Origin: Acidobacteriota bacterium
GTDB lineage: Bacteria; Acidobacteriota; Blastocatellia; RBC074
Assembly: GCA_016710075.1 (NCBI GenBank)
Contig: JADJLO010000006.1
Location: 1-64,000, forward strand
Reading direction: 5' to 3'
DNA length: 64,000 nucleotides
The notes below the pieces were generated by a model. That model saw only the letters and a program-made list of their open reading frames with translations, ran no database searches and was not told the DNA's origin. This document shows, piece after piece, positions 46,953 through 55,843 of this stretch. Each line of letters opens with the position of its first letter. Within the stretch, counting starts at the first letter, position 1. Position numbers and translations under genes: made by a program.

Positions 46953-48110
46953 ATGCCGGGGGTGAAAGCATACAAGTTCAAGTTAAAAACCAATCCCGCC
47001 TTTGAGCAAGCCTGCGTTTTCACGCTCGATACTTGCCGTGAACTCTATAACGCCAGCCTTCAAGAGCGCCGGGACGCCTATCAAATCAATCACGTCTCGC
47101 TCAACTACAATTCCCAATCGGCGCAGCTTCCCGGCATCAAAGCCATCCGCCCGGACGTTGCCGCCGTCCACAGTCAGGTGCTTCAAGACGTTCTGCGCCG
47201 CTCTCAGAAGGCGTTCGACAACTTCTTTCGCCGCGTCAAGGCAGGTCAAGAACCGGGCTACCCAAGATTCAAGGGCAAGGCGTCCTTTGATTCGTTTGTC
47301 TATCCTCAGAGCGGTTTCCGTCTCGAAGGCGACAAACTGCACCTGAGCAAGATCGGCTCTTGCCGTGTCCGTCTATCCCGTCCGATTGAAGGAGGGATCA
47401 AAACCTGCACAATCAAACGAGAAGCCGATGGCTGGTATGTCGTGTTTGCCGTTGAATGCAATCAATCCCGCTTCATCCCGAAGACTGGGAAGGCGGCGGG
47501 GATAGACCTCGGGATAGAGTGCTTTGCCGCCGTCTCCAATGGCGAGCGAGTTGAAAACCCGAAACATTACCGCGCCGCCGAAAGTCAACTCAAGAGAGCA
47601 CAGCGCACCGTTACGCGCCGAAAGAACAAGCGCAGCAACCGACGCCGGAAGGCAATCAATATTCTGGCGAGGAAGCACCTGCATATCAAAAGGCAGCGTG
47701 CCGACTTTCACCACAAGACGGCGCTTGATGTGATTCGGCGTTACGATCACATCACCATCGAAGATTTGAACGTGCGGGATGGTCAGGAATCACCATCTCG
47801 CCAAAAGCATCAGTGACGCGGGCTGGAACCAATTCGCCAGGATCCTCACAAGCAAGCTGCGAATGCTGGCCGTGAAGTGATTCTGGTGAACCCAGCCTAT
47901 ACGTCGCAAGACTGCTCCCAGTGCGGCAGTCGCGTGCGCAAGTCTCTTGCGGTAAGAGAGCACCGTTGCATCAACTGCGGTTTTGTTGCGCATCGTGATC
48001 ATAATGCCGCCATTAACATTCAAAAGCGCGGGGCACGTGCTTCGGGGATGGGCTACGAAGCCCGTGTGAACCGAGAAGAATCCCCCACTATAGCCGGTCA
48101 TCCGGTTTAG
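46953..48110 (+). CDS. tnpB: TnpB-type RNA-guided endonuclease gene (OrfB), two frameshifts
   Basis: Begins MPGVKAYKFKLKTNPAFEQA with the N-terminal HTH/WED part and continues to the RuvC-like core: GIDLGIECFAAVSN (catalytic Asp), ITIEDLNV (Glu), a zinc ribbon with CSQCG and CINCG, and HRDHNAAINI (last Asp). After IEDLNV a base is missing near 47777 (restoring GMVRNHHLAKSISDAGW), and another near 47848 (restoring HKQAANAGREVILVNP). All three catalytic acids and four zinc cysteines are therefore encoded. The stop TAG lies inside the right-end hairpin. Joined length is about 386 residues, normal for TnpB. As read, it is interrupted. Confidence 0.9.
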
Positions 48111-48116
48111 TGGGGG
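48082..48116 (+). ncRNA. Right-end stem of the IS, possible omega/reRNA scaffold segment
   Basis: Perfect 9-bp stem CCCCCACTA/TAGTGGGGG with an inner CCGG/CCGG pairing, overlapping the tnpB 3' end. In this family the transcript covering this end is processed into the guide RNA of TnpB, whose guide would be read from the sequence just outside, from about 48126. RNA production is inferred. Confidence 0.45.
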
Positions 48117-48229
48117 AGGTGTCAACTGAAAGATAAGTTTGATAGTATCAAATACTTTGAAACATCCGGAAAACTGATAAGGCGCTGAAAGTAGATAGTC
48201 AGACTGAAAATGAAAAGGAGCCGCTGGTA

Positions 48230-49035
48230 ATGAGGGGGAGCAAAAAGTCAGAAACCGTTTTATTGATTGCTGTTATTCTGCTTTGCAACTTCCTTCCGTC
48301 GCAGGGTCAGACACCATCACCTGCTATGCGGGAAGCAAATGCCCTGATGCGGGAACAGAAGTGGGCTGAGGCGGCAAAAGCATATGAAAAGATCACAACA
48401 ACGGAACCGGCCAATGGCCGTGCGTGGTATCAACTTGCACTGGCTCGTCATTCGCTGGGTGATTACGCTCAGGCGGTCGATGCCTATTTGAAAGTTCCGG
48501 CTTTGAGCACCAATCCATCCATAATGTACAACCTTGCCTGCTCGTACGCCCGCTTGAAAGAGAATAACAAGGCCTTTGAATGGCTGAATAAAGCCATCGG
48601 CGCGGGCTTTCCCAACATCGATGGTCTGAAGACCGATCCTGATCTGGCAGGCCTGCGTGAAGATGCGCGATTTAAAGATGTGATTGATGCCGGGATCAAA
48701 GCGACAACTCCATGCATGGTGATTCCGGAGCACCAGCAGTTCAATTTCTGGATAGGCGAATGGGATGTGAAAAATCCGCAGGGTCAGTCAAGGCTGGATG
48801 GCGCCAGGTTTGGGTTGGGAGCAATGGTATCGTCATTGACTTTGAAGGCCAATATTCGGATGGGGCTATGCGCTATAAAAGCGCTTCAATCGGAGCAAAC
48901 GGGCAGAAAACACTTGGGCGAATGACATTTTTCAATCTTGGGCCGGACAAGGTTCGCCAGCTTTGGGAACAATCAACCGACGATGGCAATACCTGGGCGA
49001 TCGCTTTCGACGGAATCTACATCCGAAAGAAATAA
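48230..49035 (+). pseudogene. Secreted TPR protein, internally deleted
   Basis: ATG 48230 follows AAAAGGAG; signal peptide ends near PSQGQ. TPR-like repeats cover about residues 30-135 (AEAAKAYEKITTTEPANGRA, YAQAVDAYLKVPALS, NNKAFEWLNKAIGAGF). A linker FNFWIGEWDVKNPQGQ opens the C-terminal domain. From about 48785 the frame is wrong and conserved sequence resumes in the next frame as WRQVWVGSNGIVIDFEGQYS to the stop at 49035. About 50 residues expected between the two are absent, so a deletion, not a simple base loss, is likely. Confidence 0.7.
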
Positions 49036-49061
49036 ACGCCTTACTCAACTCCCAAGGATTA

Positions 49062-49424
49062 TCATGAACACTGTAGTGGTGCCGGATCCCTCTTGATGAA
49101 CCATGCGTAGAATGGCGGCCCGTCATCTCCATGGGTGGGACGCCAGAGATACTCATAACCTTTTGAAAGTAATATGGGAACGATGCGGTTTCTCACCTCT
49201 GCCAGATCCATCACTTCAACAAGCATATCCACAATTGGTTTTGCGGCGAGACCGGGGATAGCCGTGCTTCCGAAATGCTCTATCCGACGGATGATGCCGT
49301 CTGGAAGTGAACTCAATAGATGTTCTTTCTCATGGCTGTAGATTTCAGGCCACAGAGGATTGTAAGGAACGATGACTACTTCCTCGCTGACCAGCCTCTG
49401 AATCTGTTGCTCAAGTGTTTCCAT
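49062..49424 (-). CDS. GrpB-family protein, C-terminally short
   Basis: 120 residues against about 170 usual for GrpB/UPF0157. The nucleotidyltransferase-like core is present: VVIVPYNPLWPEIY, RIEHFGSTAIPGLAAKPIVDMLV and GYEYLWRPTHGDDGPPFYAW. The expected C-terminal HIHMVE-type segment is missing; the frame ends in unrelated DPAPLQCS. It starts 24 bp after the acetyltransferase gene on the same strand, so the two probably form an operon. Likely truncated; function unknown. Confidence 0.75.
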   Translation of the reverse strand: METLEQQIQRLVSEEVVIVPYNPLWPEIYSHEKEHLLSSLPDGIIRRIEHFGSTAIPGLAAKPIVDMLVEVMDLAEVRNRIVPILLSKGYEYLWRPTHGDDGPPFYAWFIKRDPAPLQCS

Positions 49425-49448
49425 CTCCTCAGGCCCGAGGTTTAACGG

Positions 49449-49919
49449 CTATTGGTCGTGTACAGGTGATTCCAGAGGCATCGTCAGTAGCAGGTGCCCA
49501 CTGTCAGTAAAACCGGCGCGCCGATATACTCTCAACGCCGATTCATTATCAGGGCCGGTTTCGACGAGCAGGGCCCGAACCTTTCGGGAACTGCATGAAC
49601 GCCGGACCTCTGCCAGTGCTGCAGCTCCCAGCCCGCGACCGCGATACTGCTTCAGGACAAAAAAGTCATCAACGAAGCCTCTAAGACCGCCATACTCCAT
49701 ACTGAAACAAACCGTCAGCACGATGAATCCAGCTGGGTATCCATCGCATTCCATAATCCAGACTTCGCCGAGTCGCGGATCCTGGATCAACTGTTCGAAT
49801 GTCTGTCTTGCCGGTCCGTTGGGAAGTGCAAAATCCGCCTCGGCGTAGAATTCAGTCATCAACGCGACAAGCCCGGGGATATCTGCCACCTCTGCTGATC
49901 TGATGTTGCTTGATGTCAT
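49449..49919 (-). CDS. GNAT-family N-acetyltransferase
   Basis: 156 residues. ATG 49919 follows GAGGCAATAAGTA. The acetyl-CoA binding motif A is QYRGRGLGAAAL (about residues 93-104), preceded by the beta-4 strand GFVDDFFVL, with motif B as ALRVYRRAGFTDSG. It acetylates an unknown amine. It heads a two-gene unit with the GrpB-like gene downstream. Confidence 0.9.
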   Translation of the reverse strand: MTSSNIRSAEVADIPGLVALMTEFYAEADFALPNGPARQTFEQLIQDPRLGEVWIMECDGYPAGFIVLTVCFSMEYGGLRGFVDDFFVLKQYRGRGLGAAALAEVRRSCSSRKVRALLVETGPDNESALRVYRRAGFTDSGHLLLTMPLESPVHDQ

Positions 49920-50151
49920 TACTTATTGCCTCTACATGGTATGGTGAAACTTATCTGATAATTATGATTATATCCGATCACCTGAATACTGTTACGGTTT
50001 TATTCCCCCCAGACCATGGCTTTCCGACGGTCGATAATTTATGCTCGCTTCAAATTCTGTTTTATCTGCACTATCTTCTTAGGGATTATATTCGCAGTTG
50101 AGAGTTAATAGGCGAGTCATATAACACCAAAAAGTATCTGGAGGAGAAGTT
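49920..50151 (+). other. Divergent intergenic region
   Basis: Contains the promoter regions of the acetyltransferase (minus) and of the small membrane protein (plus). AT-rich, with no gene supported. Confidence 0.4.
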
Positions 50152-50541
50152 ATGGAAAAGGTTCGTAACATTCTTGGCCTGATCGGAGGCCTGTTGCTCA
50201 TTCTGAGCGGTTTTGCACATTCGCTGGCTGGCTGGCAGCAACTTAAAGTTGATCTGGCAAAAGCCCAGATTCCCCCTGACCTTACTTTCGGACTGAAGGT
50301 CGGATGGCATTTTGGAGGGGTCTCCATGCTGGTCCTGGGCATCATCACGGTTGGTCTCTTTTTGAAAAGACTGCGCGGCACTGATGCATCGACATTTCCG
50401 GCGATCGTCATTGCTGTGGCCTATCTTTGCTTCGGCGGATGGGCACTGCTTTCAAGCAGCTTCAACCCATTCTATCTTGCATTCATCGTTCCCGGCATTC
50501 TTTTGGTGATGGCAGGCTGGACCCGCTCTTCGTCTTCGTAG
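50152..50541 (+). CDS. Small hypothetical membrane protein
   Basis: 129 residues with four hydrophobic segments (about 5-27, 48-70, 78-97 and 102-122). ATG 50152 follows GGAGGAGAAGTT, a strong ribosome binding site. No family is recognised with certainty. It is followed by a short octamer tandem repeat and the VOC gene in the same direction. Confidence 0.75.
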   Translation: MEKVRNILGLIGGLLLILSGFAHSLAGWQQLKVDLAKAQIPPDLTFGLKVGWHFGGVSMLVLGIITVGLFLKRLRGTDASTFPAIVIAVAYLCFGGWALLSSSFNPFYLAFIVPGILLVMAGWTRSSSS

Positions 50542-50545
50542 CAAA

Positions 50546-50577
50546 GCATCTGGGCATCTGGGCATCTGGGCATCTGG
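50546..50577. repeat. Octamer tandem repeat, GCATCTGG x4
   Basis: Four perfect copies of GCATCTGG directly after the stop codon of the small membrane protein gene. Short tandem oligomer arrays after stop codons also occur at 20134 and 25907 in this window. Confidence 0.9.
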
Positions 50578-50647
50578 AGTCCTCAGCCTTAAACCCTGAG
50601 CCAACTAAACCGTTCCGAAAGAGTGTAATGGTATAACAGGAGGTCAA

Positions 50648-51040
50648 ATGAATATTCCTGAAGGTTTCAACACGGTTACTCCCTATTTTTTTGTTAAGGA
50701 TGCTGTCAGATTTGTTGAATTTCTGAAGCAGGCTTTTGGCGGGGATGAAATTGGACGACACGCGGATGAGGACGGAACGATTCTGAATTCTCAGGTTCGA
50801 ATCGGCACCTCGACTTTGATGATCAGCGAAGCCCGTGAGCCTTTCCCGCCAATGGCAGCCTCCTACTATCTGTATGTTGAGGACGCTGATTCCACAATGA
50901 GGCTGGCTCTCGAACATGGAGCTACACTGCAAATGGAAGTGAGCGACATGCCATACGGTGACAGGCAGGGTGGAGCCGTCGATCCATTCGGAAATATCTG
51001 GTGGATCTCCCAGCGACTGGTTGATGAGCCGTATGATTGA
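50648..51040 (+). CDS. VOC-family (PhnB-like) protein
   Basis: 130 residues. ATG 50648 follows CAGGAGGTCAA. It shows NTVTPYFFVKDAVRFVEFLKQAFGG at the start and MPYGDRQGGAVDPFGNIWWI at the end, the signature of the PhnB/YcgK-like glyoxalase fold. It may bind a metal and act on a small molecule; its substrate is unknown. It is unrelated in detail to the VOC protein at 6157. Confidence 0.88.
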   Translation: MNIPEGFNTVTPYFFVKDAVRFVEFLKQAFGGDEIGRHADEDGTILNSQVRIGTSTLMISEAREPFPPMAASYYLYVEDADSTMRLALEHGATLQMEVSDMPYGDRQGGAVDPFGNIWWISQRLVDEPYD

Positions 51041-51071
51041 ATAAGCAATGTCATTGACCCTCACTGAACGC

Positions 51072-52661
51072 TCAGGGCTTGACCGGTTTTTGAGTCGGGA
51101 AAGGGTCCTTCAGCTTTTCCTTCTCCGATTCGACATTGAATCGCTTGTAGTCGCCATAGACGACCGACGAATTGACATTGATTCCTTTGACCAGCAGAAC
51201 TTTCACTCCGAGATTGATATCGGCCCGCATAGGCAGCCAGATTTCGTTGTTGACCCGTTCTTGTTCGAGGACGAAGGTTGCGCCTTCTCTGAGAGATGCG
51301 AGCAATCCGCCGCCGACCTTGAAAGACTCGATCAAACGGGCCTCGACCCTGACCACCTGTTTATCCGCAGCATCGACCCAGATGGCGCCCGCCATCTTAC
51401 CGAAAAATTTCTCAAAATCTTTCTGTGGCTTGTAGCCGGGCAGCGGTTCGAAGTCGAAGACGATCACGTCTCGTCCTCTGAACCTCTCGCGCCTGGGATT
51501 GATCAATTTGGAAGCTTTCAGAACATCGGATATTGAAATCCGCTGGCCTCGCTCCGGGTCTGGAGGGCCGGCAGCGCTTTGTGCGACTTCACGGTCTTTC
51601 TGCGCTTTTTTTTCCTTCTCGGCTTCCTTCTTTTCTATTTCACGAATGCGTTTTTCCAGCCGCTTTGTCTCATCGGCATCATCACCTGAGGACAAGGGCT
51701 TTCCATTCTTTTCGATCTGACGGCGAAGCCTGTTCCCGCGGTAAAAGGTCAGCTCGAATTTCTCTGAATCCTTGTCTTTGACCTCACCTTTCGAATCGAT
51801 TTCGCGGCGTGTGATGGTTTCAGTGTAGGTGTACTTTTCGAGGATTGAATCAATTTCATCCTCGTTTTCCCCGACCTGCTTCAAGAGCGTCGGAATGTCA
51901 GGCAGCGGTTCATTCGAAATTGTCGGGAAGTCGAATAGAGCTTTGTTGAGCTGAGAGTTGTGAGTGATCTCCTGGAGCTTTATCAAAAATTTGGATTCTC
52001 CCTCGGTTACTCTTATTTCATGCGGCTCCATCACCCCATTGACCGGGCGGAAATCGGAATAATCGAAAATTCTGGTTGTCTCTGCGGCCGGCAGCTCCTC
52101 CCGAATCAGCAGACCCGTGCCAGTGTCGAAATACATCTTGATCCGGACATTTTTGGAAGTCGTCAAAGCGATTGAACTGGCACTCTTTTCGCCGATCGTC
52201 ACGGGACCGGCTAATGCTGTTTTAGCTTTCTCTTTCTTGTAATCCAGCCAGCGATTGTTTCTCCAGGCGACTTCAGCCTGAAAATCCCTGCTGTAGAGCC
52301 CCGTCAGGGTGCGCAGTCCGTCCCTTGAATCACGCATCCAACCGGACCTGCCGCTGTAGCCGACACTGGTCTCAAGTCCTCTCATATCGAATGTTCTGGT
52401 GTAAAAACTCGGCTGCTGGGCGGCTGCCGTGTAACTGCCTGCATCTCCCGTTCTGAGATCGGTTATGGTCCCTTTAACCCGCCAGGACTTGATGCTTCGA
52501 AGAGCTTTCTCCCCACCCATAGCCTTTACTGCATTCTTGAGGATTTTGTCAGGTGATTGGGCAATTGCCGTTAACGAAACTATGGTTGTCAGCGTGATCA
52601 ATAATACGGTCTGATTAAAAATTGTCCTGTATTTTCGACTACTTTTCAGGTTTAATGACAT
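51072..52661 (-). CDS. Secreted LolA-like / outer-membrane lipoprotein-sorting-type protein
   Basis: 529 residues from ATG 52661, which has AGGAG upstream; the GTG at 52691 adds only basic residues. Signal peptide at about residues 15-35 (VLLITLTTIVSLTAIAQ). The N-terminal part (DKILKNAVKAMGGEKALRSI ... WRVKGTI) is of the kind seen in acidobacterial secreted proteins with a half-barrel LolA fold. A charged helix (EKRIREIEKKEAEKEKKAQK, about 360-380) separates it from a second half with MAGAIWVDAADKQVVRVEARL. Function unknown, probably lipid or lipoprotein handling in the envelope. Confidence 0.75.
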   Translation of the reverse strand: MSLNLKSSRKYRTIFNQTVLLITLTTIVSLTAIAQSPDKILKNAVKAMGGEKALRSIKSWRVKGTITDLRTGDAGSYTAAAQQPSFYTRTFDMRGLETSVGYSGRSGWMRDSRDGLRTLTGLYSRDFQAEVAWRNNRWLDYKKEKAKTALAGPVTIGEKSASSIALTTSKNVRIKMYFDTGTGLLIREELPAAETTRIFDYSDFRPVNGVMEPHEIRVTEGESKFLIKLQEITHNSQLNKALFDFPTISNEPLPDIPTLLKQVGENEDEIDSILEKYTYTETITRREIDSKGEVKDKDSEKFELTFYRGNRLRRQIEKNGKPLSSGDDADETKRLEKRIREIEKKEAEKEKKAQKDREVAQSAAGPPDPERGQRISISDVLKASKLINPRRERFRGRDVIVFDFEPLPGYKPQKDFEKFFGKMAGAIWVDAADKQVVRVEARLIESFKVGGGLLASLREGATFVLEQERVNNEIWLPMRADINLGVKVLLVKGINVNSSVVYGDYKRFNVESEKEKLKDPFPTQKPVKP

Positions 52662-52758
52662 TTTCCGGCTTCTCCTGCGATACTTATTCACATCTGATTT
52701 ATGATGTTAGAAACTATAACGCATAGTTCACAAAGATGTTCGCTGTTTGTTCTTTAAA

Positions 52759-52869
52759 CATGAAGTTCCGCCATTAAGGCATGGAGTTCCGCCTTCAGGC
52801 GGAACGGCTTTGTGCCCGGGCCGTTCCGCCTGAAGGCGGAACTCCATGCCTTAATGGCGGAACTTCATG
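52759..52869. repeat. Perfect 50-bp inverted repeat with 11-nt loop
   Basis: Arms 52759-52808 and 52820-52869 are complementary at all 50 positions; the left arm starts CATGAAGTTCCGCCATTAAG. The arm also contains two related units (AAGTTCCGCC and GAGTTCCGCC). It ends 40 bp before the start codon of the cytochrome/DUF1553 gene, so the mRNA leader, if it covers it, would carry a very stable hairpin. No gene lies inside it. Confidence 0.95.
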
Positions 52870-52909
52870 CTTAAAAGCGGAGCTGACAACTAAAGACCCT
52901 GGAGGAATA

Positions 52910-55813
52910 ATGAGACCTGAGCCGAATAGACTAAGGAAATACATATTTATTGCAATCATACTTGGATTATCGATTCAATTTTTATTGGAATATGTATTGA
53001 TTTCCGGGGCCGCAGCATCGACTGAGGAGTTGCGAGTGCAGGAAGCACAACAGGCAGAATTCTTCGAGAAGCGGATAAGACCGGTGCTGACGCGTAATTG
53101 TTCGGGGTGTCACAATCCGAAGGCGCAGGTTGCAGGGCTTGATCTGACGACTGCTGAAGGGTTTTTGCGAGGGGGAGAGAGCGGGCCGATATTCAATAAA
53201 GAGAGACCGGAGCAGAGCCGCATTCTCCAGGTGATCGGGTATGAGGGGAAGTTAAAGATGCCCCCCAAGGGCAAGCTCAAAGAGGACGAGATAACAGATA
53301 TCGCAGAGTGGGTGCGAATGGGCGCGCCGTGGCCGGGGGCAGCTCCAGTTGCCGCGGTTTCCGAACCCGGCAAGTGGGCCGGTCGAAGCACTGTCAGGGA
53401 GTTCACCGAGCAGGAGAAAAAGTACTGGGCTTTTCAGTCACTGACGCATCCGGAAGTACCCAAAGTAAAAGAACAATCGTGGGTCAGGTCTCCGATTGAT
53501 GGCTTCATTTTGAGCAAGCTGGAAGGGCAGAACATCAAGCCGGCTTCGCCTGCAGGGAAAGAAACACTGCTGCGCAGGGCGACTTTCGACCTGACGGGGA
53601 TGCCGCCGACTGAAGCAGAGATCCGGGATTTCCTTGCCGATGATTCGCCGGATGCATTCAAGAAGGTCGTTGAAAGGCTGCTCGCTTCGCCGAGGTACGG
53701 CGAGAAATGGGGGCGAAACTGGCTGGATGTTGCCCGTTACGCCGATTCAACCGGCAACGACGAGGATCACAGGTATCCTTACGCATGGAAATACCGCGAT
53801 TACGTGATCGAATCGTTCAACAAGGATCTGCCGTATGACCAGTTCGTCAGAGAACAGATTGCAGGCGATATGCTGCCCCCGCCAAATTCTGAAGGGATCA
53901 ACCGTAGAGGGATCATCGCCACGGGATTCCTTGCTCTTGGACCGAAAGCGATCGCTCAGCAGGATAAGAAGAAGATGCTCTACGATGTTTATGATGAGCA
54001 GGTCGACGTGACATCGAAGGCTTTTCTTGGGCTGACCATATCCTGCGCGCGCTGCCATAACCACAAATTCGATCCGATCCTGACCAAAGACTATTATTCG
54101 ATGGTCGGCATCTTTGCCAGCACCAAAAGTTTCAGCGATCCCAAGCCTCTGGTATCGCAGGTCTACTACAAACCTCTTGTTACGAAAGAGGAATACGATC
54201 GTTATCTCGAAAAGAGAAAGGCTCACCAGAAACTCGTCCGAAAAGAACAGCTTGCAATCGGAGAAATAATCGACACTGCAAGGGAGCAATTGCTGGCAAC
54301 TCAGATAGGTCGCGTGGCCGAATACATGATAGCGGCGAGAGCTGTTTATCAGGATAAAGCCGATCCGGCGAGCGTCTCCAGAGAAAAACAACTGGATCCG
54401 GAGATTCTTCGCCGCTGGGTCGAGTATTTAAAACCGGGCCGTGTGCGACTGCATCTGCTCGAATGGGATAAAACCGATCCGTCGAACCTCAAAACAGTCG
54501 CCGATAAATATCAGGCTCAGTTCAATGAACGATACGCTCAATGGGTGAAGGTTCTCAATGAGTGGCGCGAGAAATACCGCCAGTCGGTCGCAACCAACAA
54601 GGAGGCTTCCGCAAAGCCTGAATTCGACGCCGGCAAGGACAGGTTTTTCCATGAAGTTCTTTTTCCGAAAGGCGGGCCTTTTGCGGTTTCGCAGGACGAC
54701 AAGGCGAGGTTTTCCGAGACCGAATTAAAAAATCTGACGGAGTGGAAGAAGAAGCTGGATGAGCTTAAAGCGCAGGCGCCGCAGGAGCCCGAAATGGCTT
54801 GTGCCGTCGAGGATGGCGAGATAGCCGATCAGAAAGTTTTCATTCGTGGCGACTATCACAATGAGGGTGAGGATGCTCCCAAAGCATTTCCTCAAATTGT
54901 AATAAGCAGTCCTGGGGGGCCCCCTCAGCCACAGATCAGCAGCGGCAGCGGCAGGCTGCAACTGGCTAACTGGATAGCCGATGGCGCCAACCCGCTGACT
55001 CCGCGTGTCATGGTCAACCGCATCTGGCAGGGCCATTTTGGGGAGGGCATAGTCCGGACTCCGGACAATTTTGGAAAGATGGGTGAGCGTCCATCTCATC
55101 CCGAGCTGCTCGACTTTCTTGCATGGAAATTCATTGAAAGCGGATGGTCGGTGAAATCCATGCACCGTATGATCATGCTTTCGAATGCATATCAGATGTC
55201 GAGCCAGGCGGATGAGGCCGCCTATTCAGCAGATCCTGAAAATCGTCTGTTGTCGAGATTCAACCGGCGCAGGCTCACCGTAGAGGAGATGCGAGATGCG
55301 CTTCTTGCGATTGATGGATCGCTCGATCTGACAGTCGGGGGGACGCTCCAGTCCGGTTTGGGTACCGATGGAGAAAACGACAACAAGCGCCTCAGCATGA
55401 ATCCTGAACAACTCAACCGCAGGACGGTCTATCTGCCTTTGCGCAGGGCCAATCTGCCGAGCCTGTTGAATCTCTTCGATTTTGGAGATGCGACCACGGC
55501 TTCAGGCAAACGCCAGTTGACCAATGTGGCCACGCAGGCTCTATTCTGGATGAACAGCGAGTTTGTGACCGAGAGGTCTAACAATTTCGTCAGGTCGCTG
55601 ATGGCTGATAAGAATGCAAATGACGAATCGAGGGTCAAAGCCGCGTATCGCAGAATTGCCAATCGCGAGGCCCTGCCTGAAGAGGTCTCATCGGCTTTGA
55701 ACTACATTGCAGACTACAGCCGCAAATTTTCAAGTGAGCAATCAATCAATAAAGCGTGGTCGAGTTTTTGCCGTGCTTTGATGGCTTCAAACAACTTTAT
55801 TTATGTTGACTGA
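52910..55813 (+). CDS. Planctomycete-type cytochrome c / DUF1549 / DUF1553 protein
   Basis: 967 residues. ATG 52910 follows CTGGAGGAATA; an upstream open frame is encoded by the hairpin. A membrane/signal segment (IFIAIILGLSIQFLLEYVLI) is followed by a heme-binding NCSGCHN (near residue 65), DUF1549 (about 155-360, with DVARYADSTGNDEDHRYPYA), a second SCARCHNHKFDP motif, and DUF1553 in the C-terminal third (RLQLANWIADGANPLTPRVM). These proteins occur in Planctomycetes and relatives beside DUF1501 proteins and are thought to act in extracytoplasmic degradation or redox steps. The true role is unproven. Confidence 0.9.
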   Translation: MRPEPNRLRKYIFIAIILGLSIQFLLEYVLISGAAASTEELRVQEAQQAEFFEKRIRPVLTRNCSGCHNPKAQVAGLDLTTAEGFLRGGESGPIFNKERPEQSRILQVIGYEGKLKMPPKGKLKEDEITDIAEWVRMGAPWPGAAPVAAVSEPGKWAGRSTVREFTEQEKKYWAFQSLTHPEVPKVKEQSWVRSPIDGFILSKLEGQNIKPASPAGKETLLRRATFDLTGMPPTEAEIRDFLADDSPDAFKKVVERLLASPRYGEKWGRNWLDVARYADSTGNDEDHRYPYAWKYRDYVIESFNKDLPYDQFVREQIAGDMLPPPNSEGINRRGIIATGFLALGPKAIAQQDKKKMLYDVYDEQVDVTSKAFLGLTISCARCHNHKFDPILTKDYYSMVGIFASTKSFSDPKPLVSQVYYKPLVTKEEYDRYLEKRKAHQKLVRKEQLAIGEIIDTAREQLLATQIGRVAEYMIAARAVYQDKADPASVSREKQLDPEILRRWVEYLKPGRVRLHLLEWDKTDPSNLKTVADKYQAQFNERYAQWVKVLNEWREKYRQSVATNKEASAKPEFDAGKDRFFHEVLFPKGGPFAVSQDDKARFSETELKNLTEWKKKLDELKAQAPQEPEMACAVEDGEIADQKVFIRGDYHNEGEDAPKAFPQIVISSPGGPPQPQISSGSGRLQLANWIADGANPLTPRVMVNRIWQGHFGEGIVRTPDNFGKMGERPSHPELLDFLAWKFIESGWSVKSMHRMIMLSNAYQMSSQADEAAYSADPENRLLSRFNRRRLTVEEMRDALLAIDGSLDLTVGGTLQSGLGTDGENDNKRLSMNPEQLNRRTVYLPLRRANLPSLLNLFDFGDATTASGKRQLTNVATQALFWMNSEFVTERSNNFVRSLMADKNANDESRVKAAYRRIANREALPEEVSSALNYIADYSRKFSSEQSINKAWSSFCRALMASNNFIYVD

Positions 55814-55843
55814 TGAACCGATCAACCGGTGGGAGCGGGGAAG

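Larger units (their letters stand above)
46600..48125. mobile_element. IS200/IS605-family element with divergent tnpA and tnpB
   Basis: Minus-strand tnpA remnant and plus-strand tnpB are divergent with 15 bp between their starts. Subterminal hairpins are present: GCCGCC/GGCGGC (46607-46624) and CATCGGGC/GCCCGATG (46646-46667) at the left, and CCCCCACTA/TAGTGGGGG (48082-48116) at the right, followed by GAGGTGTCAA, typical of right ends of this family. No target-site duplication is expected because Y1 transposition of ssDNA leaves none. Left boundary is approximate. Confidence 0.85.
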
